Source of the DNA: Parvibaculaceae bacterium Mf 1.05b.01
GTDB taxonomy: Bacteria > Pseudomonadota > Alphaproteobacteria > Parvibaculales > Parvibaculaceae
Direction of reading: 5' to 3'
Assembly: GCA_000509225.1 (NCBI GenBank)
Contig: BAOK01000001.1
Location: 1,950,245 to 2,014,244, forward strand
Length of the DNA stretch: 64,000 nucleotides
Part shown: one piece after another, positions 26,847-35,402 of the stretch
Position numbering within the stretch: position 1 is the stretch's first letter
Layout of the letters: each line of letters starts with the position of its first letter
Made by a program: the position numbers and the translations under genes
Notes under the pieces: model-generated
What the model saw: only the letters and a program-made list of their open reading frames with translations
Told to the model about the DNA's origin: nothing
Databases searched by the model: none

Positions 26847-28262
26847 ATGAGTGCTGAGTTTCTTGCACAAGTCCGCACGATTGTTGGCGACAGTGCGGTA
26901 ACCACCGACGCAACCGATATGGCGCCCTACCTCGAAGAGCGCCGAGGCCTCTATTTTGGCAAGGCCGCTGCGATTGTGCGGCCAGGGTCAACAGAAGAAG
27001 TCGCCGCTATTATGAAGCTTGCACATGAGACGGACACCATTGTGGTGCCGCAGGGCGGCAATACAGGCCTTGTCGGCGGGCAAACGCCTGACCAAAGCGG
27101 CAAGGCGATTATCCTCAACCTGAGCCGCATGAATGCTGTGCGTTCTCTCGATGTGGAGAACAATACGCTGAGCGTTGATGCGGGTGTAACGCTGGCGGCA
27201 GCGCAGGAAGCTGCTGCATCAGCCGCGCGGCTCTTTCCCCTTAGTCTTGCGTCCGAGGGCACCTGCCAGATCGGCGGGAATCTCGCCACCAATGCAGGCG
27301 GCACAGCGGTGCTTCACTATGGCAATGCGCGCGACCTGGTCTTGGGTCTTGAAATCGTACTTGCAGATGGGCGCATCTGGAACGGCATGCGCGGTCTGCG
27401 CAAAGACAATACGGGCTATGACCTTAAGCAGATTTTCCTGGGCTCGGAGGGCACGCTCGGCATCATTACCGGCGCTGTGTTGAAGCTTTTTCCTGCGCCA
27501 AGGTCGCGCGCAACAGCAATCGCTGCTGTCCCCACACCGGCGGCAGCTGTTTCTCTTCTTCGGCATGTCGAAGCTGAGACCGGCGGCGCCATCACCAGTT
27601 TCGAACTCATACCCCGCATCGGCATTGAGATGGTCTGCACCCATGTGCCAGATGCCCGAGACCCGCTCAGCGCGCCCTCGCCCTGGTATGTGCTTGTGGA
27701 GCTCTCGTCTGGCAGCAATGGTGATGAGCTCAATGCGTTGCTCGAAACCTCTTTCGCCGGTGCGATTGAACGGGAATTGGTCTCCGACGCTGTCATTGCT
27801 CAGTCAGACACGCAACGGGCAGCGTTCTGGCAGGTTCGTGAAGCCATGTCAGATGCGCAACGCCATGAAGGCGGCAGTATCAAACATGACGTGTCCGTGC
27901 CGATTTCAAACATCACCCGCTTCCTGGAGCGTGCGATAGAGGCTGTGCAATCCGACCTGCCCGGCATTCGACCGGTCCCCTTCGGTCATCTGGGCGACGG
28001 CAATATTCACTTCAATCTGAGCCAACCCATGGCCATGGATACAGAAACCTTCCTGGCTCAATGGACCCATTTCAACCAAATCGTTCACGGGATCGCGCTT
28101 GACCTCAATGGCTCGATCAGCGCTGAGCATGGCATTGGGCAGCTCAAGCGAGACGAAATGGCGGAGCTCAAATCTGACGTCGAACTGGACCTTATGCGCA
28201 CGCTCAAGCGCACGCTTGACCCAAAAGGGCTTCTCAATCCTGGAAAGGTGGTCAGCGTCTGA
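26847..28262 (+). CDS. FAD-linked oxidase (GlcD / D-2-hydroxyacid dehydrogenase type)
   Basis: A 471-residue PCMH-type flavoprotein. The N-terminal FAD-binding half has VVPQGGNTGLVGGQTP (about 62-77), GGNLATNAGG and RDLVLGLEIVLADG; the C-terminal oxidase domain ends with PFGHLGDGNIHFNL and the metal-binding SAEHGIGQLKR. These are the signatures of GlcD, D-lactate and D-2-hydroxyglutarate dehydrogenases; D-2-hydroxyglutarate dehydrogenase is most likely by length. ATG 26847 follows the serine-hydrolase stop by one base. A link between the two enzymes is not obvious. Confidence 0.85.
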   Translation: MSAEFLAQVRTIVGDSAVTTDATDMAPYLEERRGLYFGKAAAIVRPGSTEEVAAIMKLAHETDTIVVPQGGNTGLVGGQTPDQSGKAIILNLSRMNAVRSLDVENNTLSVDAGVTLAAAQEAAASAARLFPLSLASEGTCQIGGNLATNAGGTAVLHYGNARDLVLGLEIVLADGRIWNGMRGLRKDNTGYDLKQIFLGSEGTLGIITGAVLKLFPAPRSRATAIAAVPTPAAAVSLLRHVEAETGGAITSFELIPRIGIEMVCTHVPDARDPLSAPSPWYVLVELSSGSNGDELNALLETSFAGAIERELVSDAVIAQSDTQRAAFWQVREAMSDAQRHEGGSIKHDVSVPISNITRFLERAIEAVQSDLPGIRPVPFGHLGDGNIHFNLSQPMAMDTETFLAQWTHFNQIVHGIALDLNGSISAEHGIGQLKRDEMAELKSDVELDLMRTLKRTLDPKGLLNPGKVVSV

Positions 28263-28267
28263 CGCAG

Positions 28268-29674
28268 TCAGGCTTTGGCTGCGTCCGCTTCCTGCAAGAG
28301 CAATGAACTATCAGCAGATGGTGCGCCATCTGCTCCTCCGGAGAGGAAATCGCCGATGGGCAGGTTTTGTGCGGGCACGATGAGAATCTTGTCGACCCGT
28401 GGCCCATCTATATCGGCCACTTCGAAGCGGTAGCCGTTCCAGGCGAAATAGTCCCCTTCTGTCGGCAAGCGCTCAAACCAGTGCAGCATGACGCCGGCCA
28501 GCGTGTTCACATCAGCGGTATTGTCACCGGGCAGGCTTGTCAGCATCAAGAGACGTTTCACTTCGTCAACGGACACGACCCCATCCACAAGATAGGAGCC
28601 GTCTTCCCGCTGCACGATGGCGGTATTGTTGTCAGATGCGTTGGCAGATGTATCGCCCACCATGGCAAAAAATATCTCCGCCATCGTCAGGGTGCCAACA
28701 ATGTCGCCATATTCATCGACGATGAAACACATGAACTTGTTCTCAGCCTGAAGCAGGCTGAGTGCTTTCAGCACGGTCGAGGTCCGGGGCACATACAGAG
28801 GCGGCGTCATGCGCGCGAAGAGCGCTTCGTTGGTTGCTTTCTCGATGTTCGAGAACAGGTCCTCCATGCGCACCATGCCGACCGTCGGGCCATCCGGACC
28901 TTTGCGTACCGGGTAGCGCTGATTTTCGTTCGCGCGAATGAGCGCCATGTTTTCCGCAAAACTTGCATCCGTATCAAGCCAGACCAACTGCGTTCGAGGT
29001 CGCATTACCTCGCCAACGCGGGTGTCACCCAGCCCAAGTACGCGGTTCACAATGTCTCGCTCCACGCTCTCAACAGCGCCGGTCGCCACACCCTCTTCTA
29101 CCAGGTGCTTGATTTCTTCTTCCGTTACCTCAACCACGTCCTGCCCGGTTGCACCATAGGCTTTCAGAACAGACTCCGTTGAGTAGGACAGCAGGGTCAC
29201 TGCAGGCGAGAGAGCGCGTGTCACCGCCACCATCGGGCGGGCTATCTTGATCGCGATCCGCTCCGGGTTGGACAGGGCCACCCGTTTGGGCACCAGCTCA
29301 CCAATAATCAGTGAGAAATAGGTGATAATGACAACAACAAGGGCGAAAGCGATGGGCTCGCCATATTCGGCCAGCATTTCCCACTCACCAATAACTTCAC
29401 CCAGAGGGGCTGCCAATGTGGCGCCACCAAAGGCGCCCGCAAAAACGCCAACCAGTGTGATGCCGATTTGGACGGCAGATAGGAAACGGCTTGGGTCCTG
29501 GTTTAGGGAGATCGCGAGTTCGATACCACCCGTGCTGCTTTTCCCAGCCTCTTGCTGCCTTGTCAAAAGGCCAAGCAGGCGCTGCCGCCTGGATGACACA
29601 ATTGCCATCTCAGACAGGGAGAAAAAGCCATTCAAAAGGATGAGAACGGCGAGAATAACAATGTCGACTGCCAT
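28268..29674 (-). CDS. CorC/HlyC-family CNNM-CBS membrane protein
   Basis: A 468-residue inner-membrane protein with the CNNM fold. The N-terminal 150 residues hold about four hydrophobic spans; a conserved L-x-x-G-F-F-S-L-S-E-M-A-I-V-S-S-R-R start is seen. After that comes a pair of CBS domains (from about 215, with V-M-R-P-R-T-Q-L-V-W-L-D and a second near 275), and a C-terminal transporter-associated CorC_HlyC domain from about 365. Members are linked to Mg2+/Co2+ efflux and magnesium homeostasis. It ends 6 nt after the convergent FAD oxidase stop and starts in a 136-nt gap. Confidence 0.88.
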   Translation of the reverse strand: MAVDIVILAVLILLNGFFSLSEMAIVSSRRQRLLGLLTRQQEAGKSSTGGIELAISLNQDPSRFLSAVQIGITLVGVFAGAFGGATLAAPLGEVIGEWEMLAEYGEPIAFALVVVIITYFSLIIGELVPKRVALSNPERIAIKIARPMVAVTRALSPAVTLLSYSTESVLKAYGATGQDVVEVTEEEIKHLVEEGVATGAVESVERDIVNRVLGLGDTRVGEVMRPRTQLVWLDTDASFAENMALIRANENQRYPVRKGPDGPTVGMVRMEDLFSNIEKATNEALFARMTPPLYVPRTSTVLKALSLLQAENKFMCFIVDEYGDIVGTLTMAEIFFAMVGDTSANASDNNTAIVQREDGSYLVDGVVSVDEVKRLLMLTSLPGDNTADVNTLAGVMLHWFERLPTEGDYFAWNGYRFEVADIDGPRVDKILIVPAQNLPIGDFLSGGADGAPSADSSLLLQEADAAKA

Positions 29675-29810
29675 GACATCTCCAGAGTCGGATAAATAGT
29701 ATACAGCACTTGTTTTTCAAGCGGAATCGCCGGGGCCGAGATTTCTTCGACTGCGTCAAATAGGCCTTTGGCGCCAAGAATAGCCATAATCGGGAAGCGG
29801 CTTTGCCCGC

Positions 29811-30548
29811 TTAGAGAAGACTGAGTTGATCATCATCCGGCGGGGCTTGTTTTTCACCCTCTGAGGTTACCTGATCCGCATCGGGATCAACGATTTGTGT
29901 CAATCCCGCATCATCCTGTGAAATCTTGTTCACCCGCGGGCTGACAGGTACTGCCTCCATCACATCGTCAGGCGCAGACCCTAGGAGCTCTGCTGCCTCC
30001 TTTGCGGATGTGCCCTTATTGTCCAGCCAGGCATCCCAGTCTTTAGGGTCCAATATGACTGGCATGCGATGATGGACGGGTGACAGGCGGTCATTTGCCG
30101 CCGTCGTGACCACCGCACAGGTTTCCAGCTCTGACCCGTCAGCGCTTAGCCAGTCGTCCCATATGCCCGCCATAGCGAACGGCGCGCCATCGCTACGCTG
30201 AATGAGGTGAGGTTGCTTTGGACGCCCATCGCGCGCCTGCCATTCATAAAACCCGTCCGCGGGAATGAGACATCGCCGGTGCCGGAAGCCGCCGCGGAAC
30301 GATGGTTTCTCATCAATTGTTTCCGCACGGGCATTTATCAGAACGGATTTTGGCATCTGCTTCATCCAGGAAGGTACCAAGCCCCACCTCACCAGCTGGA
30401 AATGTCGCTTGCCTGCTACCAGCCGGACGATGGGCACGGGTTGCGTCGGCGCGATATTGTACCGTGGCGGAAAATTCGGGTGTTCTTCAAAGTCGAAGAA
30501 GGCCCGCAGCTCTTCGGGTGATCGTTCGATTTTGTAGCGACCGCACAT
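29811..30548 (-). CDS. SRAP / YedK-type abasic-site sensor peptidase
   Basis: A 245-residue SOS-response-associated peptidase (HMCES/YedK family), which forms a covalent thiazolidine bond to abasic sites in single-stranded DNA. The catalytic Cys2 is exposed after Met removal (MCGRY), with NARAET (about 72-77) and SPVHHRMPV supplying Asn, Glu and His of the active site. An acidic tail of about 45 residues follows the fold. It is directly upstream of a minus-strand gap with a 6-bp hairpin and 7 nt after the rhodanese stop, suggesting one transcript. Function follows from the family. Confidence 0.92.
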   Translation of the reverse strand: MCGRYKIERSPEELRAFFDFEEHPNFPPRYNIAPTQPVPIVRLVAGKRHFQLVRWGLVPSWMKQMPKSVLINARAETIDEKPSFRGGFRHRRCLIPADGFYEWQARDGRPKQPHLIQRSDGAPFAMAGIWDDWLSADGSELETCAVVTTAANDRLSPVHHRMPVILDPKDWDAWLDNKGTSAKEAAELLGSAPDDVMEAVPVSPRVNKISQDDAGLTQIVDPDADQVTSEGEKQAPPDDDQLSLL

Positions 30549-30555
30549 GGACTGA

Positions 30556-30948
30556 CTATTTCTTCTCTACAGCTTCAGCGGGGTTGCCTGCCTCGGCCCA
30601 GGCGGTAAAACCACCACGCATATGCGCGACGTTTTTTAGCCCGACGTCATGGGCAGCCTTGCCTGCGAGAGCAGACCGCCAGCCTTTGTTGCAGTAGAAG
30701 ATAAACCGCTGGCCTTCTGCTTTAAAAATGTCTTTGAAATAGGGACTGGTTTCGTCCACCCAGAATTCGGTCATGCCACGGGGCATATGATAAGCACCTG
30801 GAATGCGCCCCTCGCGCCAGATCTCACGTATGTCCCGGACATCAATGACAGTGACCTGCGGTTCCTCATACAGGGCTCTGACGTCGTCCACGCTCAAACA
30901 GTCAATTTGGGCTTCAGCCGCATCGACGAGCTCCAAGATGGTGGGCAT
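30556..30948 (-). CDS. rhodanese-domain protein
   Basis: A 130-residue single-domain rhodanese, a sulfur-transfer protein carrying a persulfide on its Cys. The active-site loop is FYCNKGWRSA (about 90-99) with the catalytic Cys in place, and the N-terminal VIDVRDIREIWREGRIPGAYHMPRG block gives the fold signature. ATG 30948 is chosen because AGGATC is 5 to 7 nt upstream; a TTG six codons earlier has no ribosome site. It shares the minus-strand transcript with the SRAP gene and is divergent from znuC. Partner unknown. Confidence 0.85.
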   Translation of the reverse strand: MPTILELVDAAEAQIDCLSVDDVRALYEEPQVTVIDVRDIREIWREGRIPGAYHMPRGMTEFWVDETSPYFKDIFKAEGQRFIFYCNKGWRSALAGKAAHDVGLKNVAHMRGGFTAWAEAGNPAEAVEKK

Positions 30949-31070
30949 AAGCGAGATCCTCTTCAACTGGGCGATTGTTAGTGGCTCATTCTATCACGGG
31001 TCTAGCCGCCGCCGCGAGTTTGATGCCGCTGGCACCAGCCATCCTGATGAGATAGGGTGCGCCGTTTTCT

Positions 31071-31847
31071 ATGACCATGCTGGACCCCATGAGTAGCCCT
31101 GCCTTGATTGAACTACGCGACGTCTCAGTCCGCCTTGGCGGCCGAGAAGTCCTTACTCATGTGGACCTTGAGGTGACCCGAGGCGAGATCCTCACGCTGA
31201 TCGGCCCCAATGGAGCAGGAAAGACCACCCTTGCCCGCACGCTTCTGGGAATCCTGAAACCGTCATCAGGCGCCGTGACCACCGCTGCGGGTGCGCGGAT
31301 CGGCTATGTCCCTCAACGCATGCAAATTGAGGCGGCTCTTCCACTCACCGTTCGCCGTCTTTTATCGCTCACCCGCCCTTATGGCGAAGAAGAGATGCGC
31401 CAGAGCTTAAAGGAAGTGGGCGCAGGACACTTGTTTGACAGACAAGCAGCTGAGCTTTCCGGTGGTGAGTATCAGCGCGTTCTTCTTGCCCGTGCCTTAC
31501 TTGGGTCGCCAGACCTCCTGATCCTTGATGAGCCCACTACAGGGATCGATTTTGCAGGTCAGAGTGCGCTCTACGACCTGCTGGCGACCATCCGTCAGGA
31601 AAGAGGGTGTGCAATCCTGCTCATTTCCCATGATCTGCATGTGGTGATGGCAGCTTCTGACCGCGTTATTTGCGTGAATGGCCATGTCTGTTGTGAAGGG
31701 GCGCCAGAAGCGGTGACGAGCGACCCCGCCTATGTCGCCCTGTTTGGCCCCGGCCATGCGGAGTCGCTGGCCGTCTTCAAACACCATCACGACCATGTTC
31801 ATGATGTCTCCGGCCATGTGCATGGGGAGGACGAGACGCATGTTTGA
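31071..31847 (+). CDS. znuC: zinc ABC transporter ATP-binding protein
   Basis: ZnuC powers high-affinity Zn2+ import through ZnuB. The 258-residue protein has Walker A GPNGAGKTT (about 43-51), the signature ELSGGEYQRVLLARAL (about 135), Walker B LLILDEPTTG and the H-loop SHDLH, with a C-terminal His-rich tail (H-H-H-D-H-V-H-D) that probably binds zinc. ATG 31071 is used; ATG 31077 or 31089 are possible. The upstream divergent gap holds a short dyad GCTGG-CA-CCAGC (31028-31039), but no standard Zur box was recognised. znuB overlaps by 8 nt. znuA and zur are not in the window. Confidence 0.93.
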   Translation: MTMLDPMSSPALIELRDVSVRLGGREVLTHVDLEVTRGEILTLIGPNGAGKTTLARTLLGILKPSSGAVTTAAGARIGYVPQRMQIEAALPLTVRRLLSLTRPYGEEEMRQSLKEVGAGHLFDRQAAELSGGEYQRVLLARALLGSPDLLILDEPTTGIDFAGQSALYDLLATIRQERGCAILLISHDLHVVMAASDRVICVNGHVCCEGAPEAVTSDPAYVALFGPGHAESLAVFKHHHDHVHDVSGHVHGEDETHV

Positions 31848-32643
31848 AGAGTTTTTTCTGCGTGCGCTGTTGGGCGGGATTGGGGTGGCGCTGATTGCCG
31901 GTCCTCTTGGGTGTTTCGTTGTGTGGCGCCGCATGGCCTATTTCGGTGATGCACTCGCCCACTCGGCTCTGTTGGGGGTGGCATTGGGCTTTCTCCTCTC
32001 CATAGAACCAGCGCTTGGCGTTCTGGTCGCTGGCGCTGTCCTCGCGGTCGCATTCACCTTTCTCCAGAAACAGCAACGGTTTGCAGCAGATACGGTACTC
32101 GGACTGTTGGCTCATTCCGCCCTCGCACTTGGCCTCGTGGTTCTTGGTTTTCTAGACCAATTGCGGATCGATCTTATGGGGTATCTTTTTGGAGACGTTC
32201 TGGCGCTCTCCTGGAATGACGTGACCCTCATCTATCTCGGTGCGGGCATCGTTCTTGCCGGTCTCCTCATCATCTGGCAGCGTCTTCTGGCGGTCACGGT
32301 CGACCCGGAACTTGCGCAAGCAGATGGTATTCATCCGCTGACCATACGGCTCCTCTTCAGCTTGTTGCTGGCGGTCGTCATTGCACTTGCGATGCAGGTT
32401 GTCGGGGTGCTGCTCATCACCGCCCTGCTGATCATCCCGGCTGCGGCGGCGCGCCGTTTCTCGTCCACTCCTGAGCAGATGGCGGTTCTAGCGGCAGGTG
32501 CGGGTGCACTCTCTGTGGCGCTGGGGCTTGGGGGGTCCTTCTCCTTTGACACGGCCTCCGGCCCGTCAATTGTCGTCGCAGCGCTGCTGCTCTTTCTTGG
32601 TGCCAACGGCCTGGCCGCGCTTCTGTTGAGAGTCAGAAGCTAA
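31840..32643 (+). CDS. znuB: zinc ABC transporter permease
   Basis: ZnuB is the membrane half of the zinc importer. The 267-residue protein has seven or eight hydrophobic spans of the ABC-3 permease type; the GDALAHSALLGVALG segment (about 35-49) and the QVVGVLLITALLIIPAAAARR block near the C-terminus are family signatures. ATG 31840 overlaps the last 8 nt of znuC and has GGGGAGG about 9 nt upstream, which fits coupled translation. The gene ends shortly before a 143-bp gap with an inverted repeat. The solute-binding ZnuA must be encoded elsewhere. Confidence 0.93.
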   Translation: MFEEFFLRALLGGIGVALIAGPLGCFVVWRRMAYFGDALAHSALLGVALGFLLSIEPALGVLVAGAVLAVAFTFLQKQQRFAADTVLGLLAHSALALGLVVLGFLDQLRIDLMGYLFGDVLALSWNDVTLIYLGAGIVLAGLLIIWQRLLAVTVDPELAQADGIHPLTIRLLFSLLLAVVIALAMQVVGVLLITALLIIPAAAARRFSSTPEQMAVLAAGAGALSVALGLGGSFSFDTASGPSIVVAALLLFLGANGLAALLLRVRS

Positions 32644-32661
32644 AAAAGCCGTCAAACTAGC

Positions 32662-32704
32662 GATATTTGGCAGTTTTTTGGCATTTTTAAGACAACCAAA
32701 TATC
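32662..32704. repeat. 9-bp inverted repeat downstream of znuB
   Basis: GATATTTGG (32662-32670) and CCAAATATC (32696-32704) are perfect inverted repeats separated by 25 nt containing two T-runs. A stem of 9 bp with a long loop could act as a weak terminator for znuCB or as an operator for the next gene (32786). It is not decisive either way. Confidence 0.4.
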
Positions 32705-32785
32705 AAGATCTCATCCCTACTTTAGGGTGTTGGGGTTGGCGGTTTTCGGCTGCATTGCTGCAGGTCGGAGATATGCAGAGGCAAG

Positions 32786-33430
32786 ATGGCGACGGACGTA
32801 GAAACATTCCGGGATGATATGGAGCGTCCAGCGGGTGGCATTGGCTTTCCGCGCACGCTGCGCCTGCTCGTCCAGGGCAAAAATATCAATGAAGATACGC
32901 TGCTGGCCACCGACTATCTCAACCATTTCAACGAAATCGTTATGCTGTTGGAACTGGTTGCCGACATGCCCGATTGCCTTGAAGACGCGCTTGAATGGAA
33001 GCCGAAGAGCTATGAGGACCATTTCGAGGATTCAAGTTTTCAGAACAAGGCGCTCGCCATATTCGCTTATGAAAACGCTCCGCGGCGCTACCGGGAGCCT
33101 TTCGATCAGTTGGTGCAGCAAATGGATGCCACGGTCATTGCCGCATTGAAGGGCCTGAGTGCATCAGCGGAGCTGGGTGACGCAGAAAAAACGCACCTGC
33201 TCGTCTCACAGGTGACGACAAAGCTTCAACGCTTTGTCGACGTCGCAAGCGCTGTGATCCACGGTCGTGTCGAGACCTCCGGGCAGGATGAAATCGATAC
33301 GCTGCTCTCAGAAATTGACGATGAAGAAGCAACATCAGAAGCGGCCTCGCCTGAATCCAAAGTTCCTACACCGCTCGGTGTACAGGATGACGCAGCGTCT
33401 CAAGCCGATATTGATGCGCTATTTGATTAG
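32786..33430 (+). CDS. uncharacterised 214-residue protein with FliM-like C-terminal motifs
   Basis: I do not recognise a family. The N-terminal 160 residues are predicted helical (LLATDYLNHFNEIVMLLELVADM, then a helix-rich region around 100-160). The acidic tail carries two copies of a short motif: G-Q-D-E-I-D-T-L-L (166-174) and S-Q-A-D-I-D-A-L-F (205-213), close to the S-Q-x-E-I-D-A-L-L found at the FliM N-terminus, where it binds phospho-CheY, and at the ends of several chemotaxis-linked proteins. GAGG lies 8 nt upstream of the ATG. Neighbours (znuB, SDR) offer no hint. A link to a receiver-domain partner is inference. Confidence 0.65.
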   Translation: MATDVETFRDDMERPAGGIGFPRTLRLLVQGKNINEDTLLATDYLNHFNEIVMLLELVADMPDCLEDALEWKPKSYEDHFEDSSFQNKALAIFAYENAPRRYREPFDQLVQQMDATVIAALKGLSASAELGDAEKTHLLVSQVTTKLQRFVDVASAVIHGRVETSGQDEIDTLLSEIDDEEATSEAASPESKVPTPLGVQDDAASQADIDALFD

Positions 33431-33538
33431 CTGAGCGTCGCCATGTTCAGCGGCCAAAGGACGCTCGTTCTCGCGCGCGTCAGTGCTATAGTCTCCCAAA
33501 CAAATTTCACTAATAAGAGAGACTCTGGGGAGACGATC

Positions 33539-34321
33539 ATGACTTACAAACCTTTTGACCTGACGGGCAAAGTTGCCCTGGTAACAGGCGGCAATGGCGG
33601 TATTGGCCTCGGCATGGCAGAAGCCATGGCGGCAAGCGGTGCTGACGTGGCTATCTGGGGCACCAATGAAGAGAAGAATGCCAAAGCCGCTGAAGCACTC
33701 AAGGCGCATGGGACGAAAGTCGCTGTGCGCCGCGTCGATGTTTCCAACGAGCAGGAAGTGATTGACGGCGTTGAGGCGACTGTCGCCGAGCTTGGGCGCA
33801 TCGACACGGTTGTCGCCAATGCCGGGATCGGGTTTGGGTCGCCCTCTTTCGTCGATATGACGACTGAGGTTTACAGGAAGGTCCTTGCGGTCAATTTGGA
33901 CGGCGTTTTCTGGACCCTGCGTGAATCCGCGCGGCACATGGTCGAGCGGTCAAAAGACGGCGACAAGGGCGGGTCCCTTGTGGGCATCGCAAGCCTTGCA
34001 GCGATTGAAGGGGCGGCCCGCAACCAAGCCTACGCGGCGACGAAGGGCGGGGTTATCTCGATGATCAAAGCCTGTGCGTCGGAATATGGCCGGTACAACA
34101 TTCGCGCGAATGCCATCTTACCTGGCTGGATTGCCACAGACATGACGTCCCAGGCTCAAGCTGCACCGGCGTTCGCCGAAAAAGTGATTCCGCGCGTGCC
34201 GATCCGCCGTTGGGGCGAGCCGGAAGATTTCGGCGGTATGGCGGTCTATCTTGCGAGCGACGCCTCTACTTACACAACAGGCACGACCATGATCATCGAT
34301 GGTGGCTATTCGATGTTCTGA
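33539..34321 (+). CDS. short-chain dehydrogenase/reductase
   Basis: A 260-residue classical SDR. The cofactor loop is TGGNGGIGLG (about 17-26), followed by N-A-G at about 95, catalytic Ser in GIASLAAIEG, Tyr-Lys in YAATKGG, and the PGWIATDM and TGTTMIIDGGYSMF ends. ATG 33539 follows a GGGGAG ribosome site with a 6-nt gap; earlier in-frame codons lack one. The gene ends inside a tandem duplication and is followed by a strong intrinsic terminator (34380-34409). Substrate unknown; the sequence is closest in style to gluconate-5-dehydrogenase-like members. Confidence 0.88.
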   Translation: MTYKPFDLTGKVALVTGGNGGIGLGMAEAMAASGADVAIWGTNEEKNAKAAEALKAHGTKVAVRRVDVSNEQEVIDGVEATVAELGRIDTVVANAGIGFGSPSFVDMTTEVYRKVLAVNLDGVFWTLRESARHMVERSKDGDKGGSLVGIASLAAIEGAARNQAYAATKGGVISMIKACASEYGRYNIRANAILPGWIATDMTSQAQAAPAFAEKVIPRVPIRRWGEPEDFGGMAVYLASDASTYTTGTTMIIDGGYSMF

Positions 34322-34350
34322 CCTCACTCTGGGTTCTGACCTCACTCTGG
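34316..34350. repeat. 17-bp tandem duplication across an SDR stop codon
   Basis: TTCTGACCTCACTCTGG occurs at 34316-34332 and again at 34334-34350, separated by one G. The first copy contains the last codon and the stop (TTC TGA) of the SDR gene; the second repeats the same TTC TGA just downstream. This looks like a recent slippage duplication of the gene end, giving a second in-phase-looking stop that has no coding effect. Confidence 0.7.
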
Positions 34351-34379
34351 TCAGGACAGGCATCTGTCGAATAGACCAA

Positions 34380-34409
34380 GGCCTGAGCGGAAACGTTCAG
34401 GCCCTTTTT
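34380..34409 (+). terminator. Rho-independent terminator after the SDR gene
   Basis: A 10-bp stem (34380-34389 with 34394-34403, one G-T pair) is closed by a GAAA tetraloop and followed after one C by TTTTT. The 5' arm starts GGCCTGA and the 3' arm ends TCAGGCC. This is among the strongest intrinsic terminators in the window and ends transcription of the SDR gene at 33539. Confidence 0.85.
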
Positions 34410-34495
34410 ATGTCTCTGGTTCCGGCGCGTTTCCTGCAGTTCCTTGCCCATGATGTTGGATTATGTGCGAAATCGACAGCAACGCCTGGTTGACC

Positions 34496-34512
34496 TGTCC
34501 CAGATTGGGACA
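34496..34512. promoter_or_regulatory. inverted repeat in front of the TIGR02301-type gene
   Basis: TGTCCC-AGATT-GGGACA, a perfect 6-bp inverted repeat with a 5-nt spacer, is 9 nt upstream of the preferred ATG at 34522. A 15-mer spanning its 5' half and spacer (34492-34506) also occurs in the promoter region of the Sel1 gene. A common operator is possible. Confidence 0.4.
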
Positions 34513-34521
34513 AAACAGCTG

Positions 34522-34902
34522 ATGCGTCCTGCTATGGGGCTAGCCGCCCTTTTGATGGTGTCTCTTGTTTTTGCGGGAAGTGCCAATGGGGAGACCCGAA
34601 GCGGCGCCAGCGAAGGAGAAATGGTCCGTCTGGCTGAGATCCTGGGCGCCGTGCATCATCTCCGCGAGGTCTGCAATGCCAATGAAGGGCAGCTCTGGCG
34701 CTCTAAAATGCAGGACCTGTTGCGCCACGAGAAGCCCTCAACCGACATGAAAGAATTGATGGTGGCCCGATTCAATCGGGCCTATCACCAGCACCGGCTG
34801 GCTTATCCAAGGTGCACGGGACAGGCACGCACAGATGCCGCCCGCTTTCTCGATGAAGGCTCCGGCCTCGCACAGCGGTTGGCCGCCAGAACCCGCGGCT
34901 AG
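34522..34902 (+). CDS. TIGR02301-type small secreted protein
   Basis: A 126-residue protein with a signal peptide (MRPAMGLAALLMVSLVFAGS, then ANG) and a helical mature part. The stretch RLAEILGAVHHLREVC followed by a W-R-S-K-M-Q-D-L-L segment is the hallmark of the alphaproteobacterial family TIGR02301, of unknown function; the Cys residues near 53 and 100 are probably disulfide partners in the periplasm. I chose ATG 34522 because the signal peptide starts there; ATG 34450 would add 24 residues in front of it. Neither start has a clear ribosome site. It is cut off from the SDR gene upstream by a terminator. Confidence 0.7.
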   Translation: MRPAMGLAALLMVSLVFAGSANGETRSGASEGEMVRLAEILGAVHHLREVCNANEGQLWRSKMQDLLRHEKPSTDMKELMVARFNRAYHQHRLAYPRCTGQARTDAARFLDEGSGLAQRLAARTRG

Positions 34903-35090
34903 GCACCATCTACCTAAGAATTTCCCGGGTTTTTCAGCCTGACATTAACCTTTGGCACAACTTGTGACGGGACAAAGCAGCGATATGTGTTAAAAGGAAC
35001 CCACGCCTTGTTCCAATTCGGGACAGGGCACGACATGTTCCTAAAGGCAGCGCCAAAAGCTGCCTGTTTCAAGAAAGGCCGCTGCCTGTT

Positions 35091-35387
35091 ATGGCCGACT
35101 CTCGCGACACTGCTGCCGACGATCTCCTTCACGAAGATGAAGAATTCGAATTTCCCCTTCCAGATGACGATGAGCAGCGCCGTATTGCTCTGCAGATTTT
35201 CCTGGATGCCTGGGACGATGCACTTGCTGAAGGCGTAAACCCGGATGTTCTGGCCAGCACCGCCATCTTCGCAGCCTTCAGCGACATGGTGGAGACCTAT
35301 GGCGAAGAAGCGGTCGGCGAAATGGCTGAGGGTATGAAGGCTCGGGTCCAGCAGGGTGAGTTCACGCTCAACCAGACCCGCCACTAG
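35091..35387 (+). CDS. conserved small acidic hypothetical protein
   Basis: A 98-residue acidic cytosolic protein with no signal peptide. The first 28 residues are Asp/Glu-rich and look disordered; the rest forms one or two amphipathic helices (RRIALQIFLDAWDDALAEG, then A-S-T-A-I-F-A-A-F-S-D-M-V-E-T-Y). It resembles small alphaproteobacterial proteins of unknown function, but I cannot name the family with confidence. A strong terminator follows after 15 nt. The ribosome site is weak (GAAAGG about 12 nt upstream), so the start is the least certain part. Confidence 0.6.
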   Translation: MADSRDTAADDLLHEDEEFEFPLPDDDEQRRIALQIFLDAWDDALAEGVNPDVLASTAIFAAFSDMVETYGEEAVGEMAEGMKARVQQGEFTLNQTRH

Positions 35388-35402
35388 AAATATCGACCCA
35401 AC

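Noticed and set aside
28367-29182. 271-codon open frame on + strand
   Set aside because: Antisense to the CorC-type gene, with its CBS domains.
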